Of a stretch of 64,000 bases of DNA, positions 49,964 to 58,843 are shown piece after piece; positions within the stretch are counted from its first letter, which is position 1, and each line of letters opens with the position of its first letter. Below the pieces are notes generated by a model. It was not told the DNA's origin, searched no databases, and was given only the letters and a program-made list of their open reading frames with translations. The position numbers were made by a program, and so were the translations under genes. Source of the DNA: Kurthia huakuii LAM0618 (GTDB lineage: Bacteria; Bacillota; Bacilli; Bacillales_A; Planococcaceae); contig NZ_AYTB01000008.1 in assembly GCF_000505545.1 (NCBI RefSeq), positions 558,001 through 622,000 of the forward strand, written 5' to 3'.

Positions 49964-50584
49964 CTATTGTTGCTTTAATAATAATTTAAGCGCCTGTTTC
50001 ATATACGCTTCAGTCGTTGTTAAGTTGTCGTCATCGGCTAAAACTTTCGTTACTTTTTCAAGTTCACGCTCTGAATAGCCGAGCGCAGCTAATGCTAGCA
50101 TCGCTTCATCTAACGCGTGTTGATATGGATTAACGCCGAATAACGGCAATTCATCATCCGTACTTTTCAGGTCGATATTTTCTAAGAATTGGTCGAGCTT
50201 GCCTTTTAAATCTAAAATCATTTGGCGCGCTGTTTTTTTCCCAACACCGGGAAATTTCACAAGGAATTTTTCGTCTTCTTGTTCAATCGCCGTCACAACA
50301 GCATTTGGCGTGCCACTTCCAACAATCGCAAGCGCACCCTTTGGCCCAATACCCGATACTTGAATCAGTTTCCGGAATAACTCGCGCTGTTCAAGCGACG
50401 TAAAGCCAAATAATACGTGCGCATCTTCGCGTACTTGTAAATGCGTAAAAACTTGCACCGTGTCATCACTTTGTTCAAAAGCGTATGGATTTGGCGTATT
50501 CAATTGATAGCCAATGCCACGTTGCTCAATGACAATATATTCTGGCGTAATGCGTGTCACAATCCCTTTTATGTAATCATACAT
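49964..50584 (-). CDS. ruvA: Holliday junction DNA-binding protein RuvA
   Basis: RuvA forms the tetramer that holds the junction for RuvB. The N-terminal OB fold (MYDYIKGIVTRITPEYIVIEQ) is followed by helix-hairpin-helix motifs LIQVSGIGPKGALAIV near residue 70 and LVKFPGVGKKTARQMI near 106. The C-terminal helical domain contacts RuvB. It is the first gene of the ruvAB-queA-tgt-yajC unit. The B. subtilis sporulation gene bofC, close to ruvA there, is not present here. Confidence 0.96.
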   Translation of the reverse strand: MYDYIKGIVTRITPEYIVIEQRGIGYQLNTPNPYAFEQSDDTVQVFTHLQVREDAHVLFGFTSLEQRELFRKLIQVSGIGPKGALAIVGSGTPNAVVTAIEQEDEKFLVKFPGVGKKTARQMILDLKGKLDQFLENIDLKSTDDELPLFGVNPYQHALDEAMLALAALGYSERELEKVTKVLADDDNLTTTEAYMKQALKLLLKQQ

Positions 50585-50732
50585 TCATTTTTGCTCCTTT
50601 AAATAAAATGTCCAAACACATATTCTCATTTTATCATAAATGACACGCATTATCAGTTTTAATGCGAATCCATAATATTTAATGGTACACTAAGTATGCG
50701 CATTATGCGAAACGTATTTAGAGGTGATGATT

Positions 50733-51263
50733 ATGAAAAAATTATTAGGTGAAGAACGTCGCGCCTTTCTAATCGACTTATTAAAAAACGAACGAGCGGC
50801 AATTACCGGAACCGATTTAGCCAAGCGTTCGAATGTCTCACGCCAAGTCATTGTAAATGATATGGCGCTACTCAAAGCACGCAACGAACCGATTATCGCA
50901 ACGAGCCAAGGGTATTTGTATTTCGTCCAACTACAAGAAGAAGTTTTCGAGCGCCAAATTGCTAGTCAACACCGCGCCGATCAAACAGAAGAAGAATTGA
51001 TTTTGCTTGTTGATGCAGGCGTTACCGTAAAAGACGTTACGATTGTCCATCCGGTATATGGCGATTTAACCGCGTCGATTATGGTATCAAGCCGCTTTGA
51101 CGTCACACAATTTTTACAGCGCATGACCGAAACTGCTGCATTACCTTTACTTGAATTGACAGAAGGTGCTCACTTGCACACCTTATCAGCCGATTCCGAA
51201 GCAAAATTAGATGCGGCAGAACAACAGCTTCGCAAGCATGGTTTTCTCGTTGAAGATGAATAA
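50733..51263 (+). CDS. niaR: NAD biosynthesis transcriptional repressor NiaR
   Basis: NiaR (YrxA) represses NAD synthesis and niacin uptake genes when niacin is present. The N-terminal helix-turn-helix GTDLAKRSNVSRQVIVNDMALLKA is near residues 27-51. The C-terminal 3H domain carries three histidines, visible in VHPVYG and HLHTLS. GAGGTG lies six bases before the ATG at 50733, giving 176 residues; the frame is open to a GTG at 50724 inside the ribosome site. It is transcribed against the surrounding genes, between ruvA and pheA. Confidence 0.92.
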   Translation: MKKLLGEERRAFLIDLLKNERAAITGTDLAKRSNVSRQVIVNDMALLKARNEPIIATSQGYLYFVQLQEEVFERQIASQHRADQTEEELILLVDAGVTVKDVTIVHPVYGDLTASIMVSSRFDVTQFLQRMTETAALPLLELTEGAHLHTLSADSEAKLDAAEQQLRKHGFLVEDE

Positions 51264-51308
51264 AAAAGAGTTCGCTCTCGCAACTGCGAAAAGCGAACTC
51301 TTTTTTTA
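51262..51308. terminator. Shared niaR/pheA terminator
   Basis: AAAAAAGAGTTCGCT pairs with AGCGAACTCTTTTTT. It lies between convergent niaR and pheA and serves both strands. Confidence 0.9.
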
Positions 51309-52169
51309 TTCAAACATATAGTAGCTACCAAGTGATTTGACCGAGCAACCAAGAGCGCGTAACTCTTCCATCGCTCCTTGCATCATCGGTACGCGCTCAT
51401 CTTCTAAAATATCGACGATGAAAAAATATTCCCCAAGCTTCGTTTTTAGTGGGCGCGATTCGATTTTACTCAAGTTTAGGCGTCTCCAAGAGAACACCGA
51501 CAGTAGTTGATGCAATGCCCCTGGATTATCATTTGGTAATTTCACCATTAATGTTGTTTTAATTTGTTCCTCATGTGTAACTGGTTCGATGCGAATGTTA
51601 CTTTTCGATAGCACGAAAAAGCGCGTATGGTTGAAATGAAAATCATGGATATTCGATTCCACAATAGCCAAGCCATATTGAGCAGCAGCCGCTTCATTTG
51701 CGATGGCCGCAATACATTCTTCCGGGCGCTCTGACACGTATTTCGCAGCAGCCGCTGTAGAAGATTGTGCTTCTTGTGGCACTGTACGGAAACGATAATA
51801 TAAATATTTATGACACTGTGCAAGTGCATGCGAATGTGAATAAATACGTTCGATGTTTTCCCAGTTGTCTAGCTGTGCTTTATTGACCATTAAATGCTGT
51901 GCAATTGGAATCGCCATCTCAGCAGCTACAAATAAATTAGCTTCATGATATAAATAGTCGATTGTCAGCGGTACAATGCCTTCTAGCGCATTTTCAATCG
52001 GCACAACAGCTAAATCTACCTGTCCTTCCGAAACAGCCTCAATACACTCTGGAATTGTCTTTACTGGAATCAACCAATCATTTTCAAATAAACGCTTTGT
52101 TGCTAAATGCGTAAATGTACCTTCTGGACCTAAATAGGCCACACGATTTTCCCATTCTTTTTCTGCCAC
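51306..52169 (-). CDS. pheA: Prephenate dehydratase
   Basis: This enzyme converts prephenate to phenylpyruvate for phenylalanine. The catalytic part starts VAYLGPEGTFTHLA and contains VDLAVVPIENALEGIV near residue 53. The C-terminal ACT domain (about 205-280) has DNPGALHQLLSVFSWRRLNLSKIESRP, with the ESRP motif that binds phenylalanine for feedback control. A GTG start with AAGGAGG eight bases upstream gives 287 residues. The ACT protein PheB is encoded just before it. Confidence 0.95.
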   Translation of the reverse strand: MAEKEWENRVAYLGPEGTFTHLATKRLFENDWLIPVKTIPECIEAVSEGQVDLAVVPIENALEGIVPLTIDYLYHEANLFVAAEMAIPIAQHLMVNKAQLDNWENIERIYSHSHALAQCHKYLYYRFRTVPQEAQSSTAAAAKYVSERPEECIAAIANEAAAAQYGLAIVESNIHDFHFNHTRFFVLSKSNIRIEPVTHEEQIKTTLMVKLPNDNPGALHQLLSVFSWRRLNLSKIESRPLKTKLGEYFFIVDILEDERVPMMQGAMEELRALGCSVKSLGSYYMFE

Positions 52170-52185
52170 GAAAAATTCCTCCTTG

Positions 52186-52641
52186 TTATAACGCCCCTGA
52201 ACTAATAACCTCAGCTGACTCTACAAAATCTAATTTTTTCAAGTTTTGTAGTAAATCATCTAATTCTACGTCCATTGCCGTTACATCAAGAGATAATGTG
52301 ACATTCGCTCTTCCTTGAATTGGAATCGTTTGGTGAATCGTTAGCACGTTACAATGCGTCTCCGTCACTGTGGAGAGTAAACGCGCTAATGTACCTTTAC
52401 GATCCTCTAGTTGTAAGAAAACCGTTAAAATGCGTTCTTGCACAATAGAGTGGAAGGGAAAAACAGCATCTCGATACTTATAAAAAGCACTACGAGATAA
52501 ATCGACTTCTTTTACGGCATCCCAAATAGAAGATACCATTCCTGTCTGAAGCAAATGTTTTGCTTGTAAAGTTTTTTGCATGGCGTCTGTCAATACATCT
52601 TCACGGACTAAATAGTAACGTTGATCCGCTACATTTTTCAT
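52186..52641 (-). CDS. pheB: ACT domain protein PheB
   Basis: A 151-residue protein of the UPF0735/PheB family, beside pheA and obgE as in Bacillus. The N-terminal half (YYLVREDVLTDAMQKTL, SAFYKYRDAVFPFH) looks like a small helix-turn-helix. The C-terminal ACT domain contains LEDRKGTLARLLSTVTETHCNVLTIHQ. Once called chorismate mutase, it lacks clear catalytic evidence and is more likely a regulator. Which amino acid it senses is not visible. Confidence 0.9.
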   Translation of the reverse strand: MKNVADQRYYLVREDVLTDAMQKTLQAKHLLQTGMVSSIWDAVKEVDLSRSAFYKYRDAVFPFHSIVQERILTVFLQLEDRKGTLARLLSTVTETHCNVLTIHQTIPIQGRANVTLSLDVTAMDVELDDLLQNLKKLDFVESAEVISSGAL

Positions 52642-52659
52642 GTCTTTCCCCCCTTATCA

Positions 52660-53949
52660 CTAATCGACAAATTCGAATTCAAATTTCAGGATTCGTACTG
52701 TATCACCGTTTTCAATGCCATTGTCGCGAAGTGCATCATCAACACCCATACCGCGCATTTGACGTGCGAAACGACGTACAGATTCTTCACGGCTAAAGTC
52801 TGTCATTTTAAATAGACGTTCGATTGTATCGCCACTTAAGACGAAAGCACCGTCTTCATCGCGAGATACGACAAAGTCTTCACCTTTCGCTTCGTGTTTG
52901 TACAGAACCGTTGCATCTGTTTCTTCTTCTTCAACATCATGAAGTAAGAACTCAGGTGTTACGTCTAGTAATGCATCAATTTCGTAAAGAAGCTCTTGTA
53001 AACCTTGACGAGAAACCGCTGAGATTGCGAACACTTTAACATCTTCGCCAACTTTTTTACGGAATTCCGCTAAGTTTTCTTCGGCATTTGGCATATCCAT
53101 TTTGTTCGCTACAATCAGCTGAGGACGCTCAGTTAAGCGTAAATTATATTCTTCTAATTCTTTATTGATTGTTAAGTAGTCTTCATATGGGTCGCGACCT
53201 TCCATACCACTCATGTCAATAACATGGACGATTACACGCGTACGTTCGATATGGCGTAGGAATTGGTGACCTAAACCGACCCCTTGTGCTGCACCTTCAA
53301 TTAAACCTGGTAAATCGGCCATTGCGAATGATTTACCTTCGCCAACTTGTACCATACCTAAGTTTGGTACAATCGTTGTGAAGTGGTAAGCACCAATCTT
53401 CGGTTTTGCAGATGATACAACCGATAATAATGTTGATTTACCAACGCTTGGGAAACCAACTAAACCAACATCTGCTAAAACTTTTAACTCTAATATAACA
53501 TTAAGTTCTTGTCCTGGCTCGCCTTTTTCAGATAATTCTGGCGCTGGGTTTGCAGGTGTCGCGAAACGAGAGTTCCCGCGTCCACCGCGTCCACCACGAG
53601 CAATAACAGCTTCTTGGCCATTTTCTACTAAATCGGCAATAACGCGTCCCGTTTCTTCATCCGTTACAACGGTGCCTGGTGGTACAGGAACAACATACGG
53701 TTTTGCTCCGCGACCATGCGCGTTTTTACTCATACCATTTTCACCGCTTTGTGCTTTAAAATGGCGTTTAAAACGGAAATCCATTAATGTACGTAAGCCT
53801 TCATCTACTTTAAAGACTAGGTCGCCACCTTTACCACCGTCGCCACCAGCTGGGCCACCGTTGGGTATAAATTTTTCACGGCGGAATGCTACCATACCAT
53901 CCCCGCCGTCACCACCTTTTACATAAACTTTTACGTGGTCAACAAACAT
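52660..53949 (-). CDS. obgE: Obg-family GTPase ObgE
   Basis: Obg is an essential GTPase in 50S assembly, stress and, in Bacillus, sporulation initiation. The glycine-rich Obg fold ([29 protein letters not shown]) covers about 1-158. The G domain has [11 protein letters not shown] near residue 167, [10 protein letters not shown] and [12 protein letters not shown]. The C-terminal OCT domain spans about 350-429. Length 429 matches B. subtilis. It is followed upstream by spo0B with 2 bases between them, the classic Bacillus pair. Confidence 0.96.
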   Translation of the reverse strand: MFVDHVKVYVKGGDGGDGMVAFRREKFIPNGGPAGGDGGKGGDLVFKVDEGLRTLMDFRFKRHFKAQSGENGMSKNAHGRGAKPYVVPVPPGTVVTDEETGRVIADLVENGQEAVIARGGRGGRGNSRFATPANPAPELSEKGEPGQELNVILELKVLADVGLVGFPSVGKSTLLSVVSSAKPKIGAYHFTTIVPNLGMVQVGEGKSFAMADLPGLIEGAAQGVGLGHQFLRHIERTRVIVHVIDMSGMEGRDPYEDYLTINKELEEYNLRLTERPQLIVANKMDMPNAEENLAEFRKKVGEDVKVFAISAVSRQGLQELLYEIDALLDVTPEFLLHDVEEEETDATVLYKHEAKGEDFVVSRDEDGAFVLSGDTIERLFKMTDFSREESVRRFARQMRGMGVDDALRDNGIENGDTVRILKFEFEFVD

Positions 53950-53951
53950 TG

Positions 53952-54488
53952 TTAAAGTCCCTCCTTATGGGCATAAATACTATAATACCAACGTTCTTCA
54001 CAAAAAGAGGGTTCCTCTAATTGCAATTCGGTATTGGTCAAATCAAACGCAATCGTTTGTGCTGACGTTTTTCCTATAAAATCAAATGAAATCTCGAACT
54101 CTTTTTCATTTGCAAAAACATTTAATGAAAGTCGTTGTTCTACTAAAGGATCGAGTCCATCATAAATTGCTTGTACAGATCGTTCTAAACAATCACGCAA
54201 AGGCTCGTCCCATGACTCTCGCGCCGTCCCTTCTATATTACAATCAACCAAAATTTCTAATGATTGAAAGCGCCAAGGAGCCGTGTGGAGCCATTCAATT
54301 GTTTTTTGAATACCTAATCTATTTATATCAAAAAAAGTTTGAGACGCTTCTACGATATCATTCATCGCAGTCTGAGCGGCCTCAACCCGTTCTAAATCAA
54401 GGTTCATTTTCACAAGTTGCAGCTGATTCATAAAATCATGATGAACAAAGCGCAACACCTCATTTATCGTTAATGGCCGTTCTGTCAC
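53952..54488 (-). CDS. spo0B: Spo0B-like phosphotransferase
   Basis: Spo0B passes phosphate from Spo0F to Spo0A in the sporulation phosphorelay. The phosphorylated histidine should be in the helix [17 protein letters not shown] near residue 16, which keeps the H-D/H-F/W-M-N-x-L-Q pattern. The C-terminal half resembles a degenerate histidine-kinase ATPase domain. The GTG at 54488 with AAGGAG nine bases upstream gives 178 residues; the longer open frame to 54647 has no such site. The sequence is divergent, but the place between rpmA and obgE is that of spo0B. Its retention is notable because neighbouring sporulation genes are missing. Confidence 0.82.
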   Translation of the reverse strand: MTERPLTINEVLRFVHHDFMNQLQLVKMNLDLERVEAAQTAMNDIVEASQTFFDINRLGIQKTIEWLHTAPWRFQSLEILVDCNIEGTARESWDEPLRDCLERSVQAIYDGLDPLVEQRLSLNVFANEKEFEISFDFIGKTSAQTIAFDLTNTELQLEEPSFCEERWYYSIYAHKEGL

Positions 54489-54626
54489 AAGTACACGCTC
54501 CTTCGATGAGATGTTCATGTTTTTAGTATACCAATTTTCTATCAAAAATGCGTTATGAAATGTGTTGAAAAGACATGTTTCAACAAAAAAAGGACGACCC
54601 TGCATGATGCGAGCCGTTCCCTTACC

Positions 54627-54664
54627 ACAAAAAAAGGACTGCAACACGTGCAGTCCTTTTTTGC
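54627..54664 (-). terminator. rpmA terminator
   Basis: AAAAGGACTGCA pairs with TGCAGTCCTTTT, with A and T runs on both sides, so that spo0B-obgE must have its own promoter or depend on read-through. Confidence 0.88.
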
Positions 54665-54671
54665 TCTTAAA

Positions 54672-54968
54672 TTAAGCTTCTTGAGCTACAGGGTATACGC
54701 TAACTTTTTTCTTGTCGCGGCCTAAACGTTCGAATTTAACAACGCCGTCCACTTTTGCGAATAAAGTATCGTCACCACCGCGGCCTACGTTTTCACCTGG
54801 GTAAATTTTAGTACCGCGTTGACGGTATAAAATAGAACCAGCAGATGTGAATTGACCATCAGCACGTTTAGCGCCTAAGCGTTTTGACTGAGAGTCACGA
54901 CCGTTTTTAGTAGAACCTACACCTTTTTTAGATGCGAAGAATTGTAAATCTAAAGATACTAGTAACAT
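54672..54968 (-). CDS. rpmA: 50S ribosomal protein L27 with cleavable N-terminal extension
   Basis: L27 reaches the peptidyl transferase centre. The ORF begins [16 protein letters not shown]: the segment up to LQFF is the Firmicute extension that the protease Prp removes, leaving the A/S-K-K-G end needed for function. [17 protein letters not shown] and [10 protein letters not shown] are standard. The ATG at 54968 has AGGAGG eight bases upstream and gives 98 residues. Prp is encoded immediately before it. Confidence 0.96.
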   Translation of the reverse strand: MLLVSLDLQFFASKKGVGSTKNGRDSQSKRLGAKRADGQFTSAGSILYRQRGTKIYPGENVGRGGDDTLFAKVDGVVKFERLGRDKKKVSVYPVAQEA

Positions 54969-54980
54969 ATGTTCCACCTC

Positions 54981-55322
54981 CTAGATCATTTTATATTTTA
55001 ATTCGATAAAATCTCCATAACTAGCAACCATCGTATAAACTTGGGTTACCATTGTTTGAAGAATAATTTGCAGTTTTGCATCGTTTTCAGTGTCCAAATC
55101 AGCAGCGTCAATAACGACTGATAAATAGCCGCCATCTTCACCTTGTTCAATGCCAGGTGTGATTTGTAGTAATTGTCCGATTGCATTGACTGTACCAAAG
55201 GCAATAGCCGATGCACCTGCACAAACTAAATCACGACCAGGATCGCCAGAGTAGGCATGACCTGAAAATTCAAAGCCATATGATTTGCGTTCTTCAGTAG
55301 AATGAATTTCAACAGTAATCAT
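54981..55322 (-). CDS. prp: Ribosomal-processing cysteine protease Prp
   Basis: Prp (YsxB) removes the N-terminal extension of L27. The 113-residue protein has the catalytic pair of the family: histidine in FSGHAYSGDPG near residue 20 and cysteine in GRDLVCAGAS near residue 33. GAGGTG lies six bases before the ATG at 55322; a GTG at 55331 overlaps that site and is rejected. The order rplU-prp-rpmA is the conserved Firmicute arrangement and supports the L27 cleavage role. Confidence 0.94.
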   Translation of the reverse strand: MITVEIHSTEERKSYGFEFSGHAYSGDPGRDLVCAGASAIAFGTVNAIGQLLQITPGIEQGEDGGYLSVVIDAADLDTENDAKLQIILQTMVTQVYTMVASYGDFIELKYKMI

Positions 55323-55339
55323 ATTTGTCACCTCACATA

Positions 55340-55648
55340 TTAAGCGTTGATAGCTTCAACTACTAATTTTGTGTATGGTTGACGGTGACCTTGTTTACGA
55401 CGGTAGTTCTTTTTAGCTTTAAGTTTGAAAACTGTCACTTTCTTTTGACGACCTTGTTTTTCAATTTTAGCTGTAACTGTTGCGCCTTCTACGAATGGAG
55501 CGCCAACTTTAACAGCGTCACCACCAACGAAAAGAACTTTGTCGAAAGTTACTACTTCACCAGCTTCTGCGTTGATTTTCTCAACGTAGATTTCTTGGCC
55601 AGCTTCTACTTTGATTTGTTTACCACCAGTTTCGATAATTGCGTACAT
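55340..55648 (-). CDS. rplU: 50S ribosomal protein L21
   Basis: L21 is a 102-residue beta-barrel protein of the large subunit. [20 protein letters not shown] is diagnostic, and the C-terminal [21 protein letters not shown] contacts rRNA. It is the first gene of the rplU-prp-rpmA operon, with a GGAGGTG site and a structured leader upstream. minD lies directly upstream on the chromosome; the sporulation genes spoIVFA and spoIVFB found there in B. subtilis are missing. Confidence 0.97.
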   Translation of the reverse strand: MYAIIETGGKQIKVEAGQEIYVEKINAEAGEVVTFDKVLFVGGDAVKVGAPFVEGATVTAKIEKQGRQKKVTVFKLKAKKNYRRKQGHRQPYTKLVVEAINA

Positions 55649-55654
55649 AACTGC

Positions 55655-55745
55655 ACCTCCTCATTAAACTCAGACTCGCCTTCAAGCAGTGTTTCTTAAC
55701 GAAAACTTTAAAACTGTTTCAGTGCGGTTGTAGCACGGGTGCTAC
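55655..55745 (-). promoter_or_regulatory. L21-type ribosomal leader of rplU
   Basis: The leader starts with the hairpin GTAGCACCCGTGCTAC, continues with a region with pairing AAAGTTTTCGTT, and ends with GGCGAGTCTGAGTTT before the ribosome site. Position and the GGCGAGTCTG element resemble the L21 leader family that mediates autogenous control. Not verified by a covariance model. Confidence 0.6.
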
Positions 55746-55757
55746 ATAACGTTACAA

Positions 55758-55786
55758 ATCATACCATACCACTATAAGCGCGTCAA
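55758..55786 (-). promoter_or_regulatory. Sigma-A promoter of rplU operon
   Basis: TTGACG (55786-55781), a 17-base spacer and TATGAT (55763-55758) on the minus strand. Confidence 0.88.
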
Positions 55787-55836
55787 GAATAATAATAAAA
55801 TAACTTTTATCGCATACTATTCACACAATTCACTAC

Positions 55837-55873
55837 AAAAAAAGGAATCGCGCCTCTGCACGATTCCTTTTTG
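55837..55873 (-). terminator. minD terminator
   Basis: AAAAAGGAATCG pairs with CGATTCCTTTTT around a GTGCAGAGGCG-type loop and is followed by T on the minus strand. Confidence 0.88.
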
Positions 55874-55881
55874 GAGCATCA

Positions 55882-56682
55882 TTATTTTTTGAACATCGCT
55901 TTTAATTTTGCGAAAAATCCCGGTTTTTGTTTATCTAATGTCATTAATGGCACAGATTCACCTAACACGCGACGCACGATATTGCGATAGGCTTTTGATG
56001 CCACGCTTGATGGGTCCATTACAATCGGCTCACCTTTGTTTGATGACGCAATAACATGCTCATCATCAGGGATAATACCTAACAATTCGATTGATAGGTG
56101 CGTCGTAATTTCATTCACATCAAGTGTTTCGCCGCGATCCATCATATCTGGACGGATACGGTTAATAATCAATTTCGGTGCTTCGACATTCGGTTCTTGT
56201 TCTAATAAACCAATGATACGGTCAGCATCGCGAACCGCAGAAATCTCTGGTGTTGTCACAACAATTGCTTTGTCAGCACCTGCTACAGCATTTTTATAGC
56301 CTTGTTCAATGCCAGCAGGACAATCAATTAACACAAAATCAAATTCTTGTTTCAAACCATCGACAAGTTCTTTCATTTGTTGCGGTGTCACAGCTGTTTT
56401 ATCGGAAGTTTGAGCTGCTGGTAATAGGAATAACAATTCATCAAAGCGTTTGTCTTTTACAAGTGCTTGATGAACTTTACAACGACCTTCAACGACATCT
56501 ACTAAGTCATAGATGATACGGTTTTCTAGCCCTAAAATAACGTCTAGGTTTCGTAAACCAATATCTGTATCGACTAAGCAAACCTTTCTTCCTTGAAGCG
56601 CCAATGCAGTACCTAAATTTGCAGAGGTTGTTGTTTTACCAACGCCCCCCTTACCAGAAGTAATTACAATAGCTTCCCCCAC
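55882..56682 (-). CDS. minD: Septum site-determining ATPase MinD
   Basis: MinD is a membrane-bound ParA-type ATPase that recruits MinC to block polar division. It has the deviant Walker A SGKGGVGKTT near residues 9-18, LVDTDIGLRNLD near 36 and FVLIDCPAGIEQG near 118. The C-terminal FFAKLKAMFKK forms the amphipathic membrane helix. The GTG at 56682 with AAAGGAGG eight bases upstream gives 266 residues, the usual length. The frame is open to 56820 but that part overlaps minC in another frame. Confidence 0.96.
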   Translation of the reverse strand: MGEAIVITSGKGGVGKTTTSANLGTALALQGRKVCLVDTDIGLRNLDVILGLENRIIYDLVDVVEGRCKVHQALVKDKRFDELLFLLPAAQTSDKTAVTPQQMKELVDGLKQEFDFVLIDCPAGIEQGYKNAVAGADKAIVVTTPEISAVRDADRIIGLLEQEPNVEAPKLIINRIRPDMMDRGETLDVNEITTHLSIELLGIIPDDEHVIASSNKGEPIVMDPSSVASKAYRNIVRRVLGESVPLMTLDKQKPGFFAKLKAMFKK

Positions 56683-56683
56683 A

Positions 56684-57361
56684 TTAGCTTCCTCCTTTAA
56701 ACGTTGCCAAATTCGGTCGTATATTGCGTAAGTTTTGTAAACGGTCAATGACAATATGGCCATTGTCGTGTAAGTATGCACATTCCATTTCTGGTTGTTC
56801 CGATAAAATCGTCGTTTCATTCGTCATAATTTCAATGACATCATCGACCATTAAATGCGTTGCTTCAAGCCAAGAAGCGACAATCACAGCCTCGCGATTG
56901 CCTCCTTTGCCTGCATGTACGATACCCTTCACACGTCCTAGTACGAATATACTACCTGTTGCTTCCACGCGCCCGTTCGGATTGACGTCACCAATAATAA
57001 CGACATCTCCTTCGATTTTCAATACTTGGCCGGAGCGCACGATACCAATATATGTAGAAGATTGATGCTTTAACACACGCTGATTACTTTCTTCAACGGT
57101 TAAAACATCACTCTTAATTTTGGAAACAGTCACATGCTGAGTCTCTTCAACAGCTTGCAATAACTGTTTAAGTTTTTCATGTGTACAATAGCGGTTTCCT
57201 AAATGAATCTGTACATCCAAATGTTCATCATCATCATGCTGCGTTACTACTTTTGTTGACTGTAAAGCATCTAGTAAATCCGCAAATCCGCACTGGTCAT
57301 CCAATTTCAGCACAAGGCCTTCTTTAGTCCCCTTCATTGTCACTAGTTGCTTTGTTGCCAA
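56684..57361 (-). CDS. minC: Septum site-determining protein MinC
   Basis: MinC inhibits FtsZ assembly. The N-terminal FtsZ-binding domain covers about 1-100. The C-terminal beta-helix binds MinD: SGQVLKIEGDVVIIGDVNPNGRVEATGSIFVLGRVKGIVHAG is the family core (about 110-150). A TTG start with AGAGGTG seven bases upstream gives 225 residues. Its stop is one base from the minD GTG, so the two are coupled. Confidence 0.95.
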   Translation of the reverse strand: MATKQLVTMKGTKEGLVLKLDDQCGFADLLDALQSTKVVTQHDDDEHLDVQIHLGNRYCTHEKLKQLLQAVEETQHVTVSKIKSDVLTVEESNQRVLKHQSSTYIGIVRSGQVLKIEGDVVIIGDVNPNGRVEATGSIFVLGRVKGIVHAGKGGNREAVIVASWLEATHLMVDDVIEIMTNETTILSEQPEMECAYLHDNGHIVIDRLQNLRNIRPNLATFKGGS

Positions 57362-57385
57362 ACTTATACACCTCTTATTTTTAAA

Positions 57386-57913
57386 TTATAAAATGGAACG
57401 ATTCGCTCGTTGATAAGAACGATACTCTAGTAAATATTTAAAGCCGCCACCTAACAGGACAATGAAAATGACATTTGCAATCATTGTTGGAATGAGGCGT
57501 GTATTTAAAAATTGCGCAAACGATATATCTGTAAAGCTAATCAATACGAAGAATTGATACAGCGCTACTTCTAAAACCGCAATGAGCGCCAATGACAGCG
57601 TTGTTGTCACGACTAAATGTTGATGTATATATTTTACTGTAGAACCAGCGATAAAACAAATAAATGGATATAAAAACGTATAAAGACCTATGATATCAAT
57701 ATAGAAAATATCATTAATAAGCCCAAAAATCAGACCGTAAATCATCGCTTTCTTACGATCATAATAAATAGCCATAAAAATTAAAAACAAAATTAGAAAT
57801 CGTGGCACTAAATAAATTAAATGACCATGCCACTCAATTGGTGAAAATAGAGAGAACTCAGTTTCAGCAAAAAAAAGCACGATAACAACAACAGGAATAA
57901 GATAACGTACCAT
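57386..57913 (-). CDS. mreD: Rod shape-determining membrane protein MreD
   Basis: A 175-residue polytopic membrane protein of the elongasome with five or six hydrophobic segments, starting MVRYLIPVVVIVLFFAETE. GLIFGLINDIFYIDIIGLYTFLYP near residues 55-78 is the conserved region. The start overlaps the mreC stop by one base. Identification rests on the membrane pattern and the mreBCD order. Confidence 0.93.
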   Translation of the reverse strand: MVRYLIPVVVIVLFFAETEFSLFSPIEWHGHLIYLVPRFLILFLIFMAIYYDRKKAMIYGLIFGLINDIFYIDIIGLYTFLYPFICFIAGSTVKYIHQHLVVTTTLSLALIAVLEVALYQFFVLISFTDISFAQFLNTRLIPTMIANVIFIVLLGGGFKYLLEYRSYQRANRSIL

Positions 57914-58830
57914 TAGTTGCCAGCTCCTGTTGTACTATCTTTTGTTGCATCTTCCGCTTTGTTTGTATTGTTACCATCCACACCATCCACGGCAATGGTA
58001 CCGCGTTTAGCAATGATAACATGATCAATCATTGAGAAATCTGCTGCTGGTTTAACATAGGCTAGTTTTGTTAAGCCAAAGTCGTCGGTCGACACTTTTG
58101 TTACTTCCCCAATTAAAATGCCTTTCGGGAAAATACCACCAAGGCCAGACGTTGTCACTTTGTCGCCTTTTTTCACTGAAAGCTCTGAATCCACACGTTT
58201 TAAAATTAATTCGCCACGTTTACGATCATAGCCTTCAATTAAACCATTTGTTTCTTTTTTCTTGTTTGCAATCGTTGCTGAAACACGATAATTTGTATTG
58301 CTTGTAGATAATAACTCAACTTCAGATGTTTGTGGTGTCGTTTGGACAACTTTACCAATTAAACCTTGCGCCGTAATTACAGCCATATTTAATTTAACAC
58401 CATCATTAGAGCCTTGGTTTAAAATCAATTTTTCTTCCCATTGGTCCGGATTACGAGCAATAACATTTGCTTGAATTGGATCATATTTGCGCAGGCTATC
58501 TTGCTTGCCAACAAGCTTTTGCAAGCGCTTGTTTTCAACAGTCAATTCATTAACCTCCGCTTGTAATGTACCGAATTCTTCCAAGCGCGATTTTAAACGT
58601 TTATTTTCTTCATAAGTGTTAATCATCGCATCAATATCTTCAATAAATCCAGTAACATAGTTCGTTGGCTTTGCAACGATTGATTGCGCAAAGCCAACGG
58701 TGTCTTTTACGATTTTTTCAGGTAATGATGCGTTTTGTCGATCGCGTAAGGATAAGCCGATTAATGCCACGAGTAAGATTACACCAATTATTAGAAAAAT
58801 AACTTTTTTTCTGTTTAAAAATTGTGGCAT
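57913..58830 (-). CDS. mreC: Rod shape-determining protein MreC
   Basis: A bitopic membrane protein that organises the elongation machinery. There is one membrane helix near residues 8-27, then a coiled coil (about 70-110, EENKRLKSRLEEF... VENKRLQKLVGK) and two beta-barrel domains with ARNPDQWEEKLILNQGSNDGVK and TSGLGGIFPKGILIGEVTKV. The C-terminal tail (VDGVDGNNTNKAEDATKDS) is low complexity and longer than usual. Length 305. It lies between mreB and mreD. Confidence 0.95.
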   Translation of the reverse strand: MPQFLNRKKVIFLIIGVILLVALIGLSLRDRQNASLPEKIVKDTVGFAQSIVAKPTNYVTGFIEDIDAMINTYEENKRLKSRLEEFGTLQAEVNELTVENKRLQKLVGKQDSLRKYDPIQANVIARNPDQWEEKLILNQGSNDGVKLNMAVITAQGLIGKVVQTTPQTSEVELLSTSNTNYRVSATIANKKKETNGLIEGYDRKRGELILKRVDSELSVKKGDKVTTSGLGGIFPKGILIGEVTKVSTDDFGLTKLAYVKPAADFSMIDHVIIAKRGTIAVDGVDGNNTNKAEDATKDSTTGAGN

Positions 58831-58843
58831 TACTTAAACCTCC

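Noticed and set aside
54489-54647. N-terminal extension of spo0B
   Set aside because: It overlaps the region after the rpmA terminator and lacks a ribosome site; the GTG at 54488 has AAGGAG nine bases upstream.
56683-56820. N-terminal extension of minD
   Set aside because: It overlaps the end of minC in another frame; the GTG at 56682 has AAAGGAGG and gives the standard length and ATPase start.
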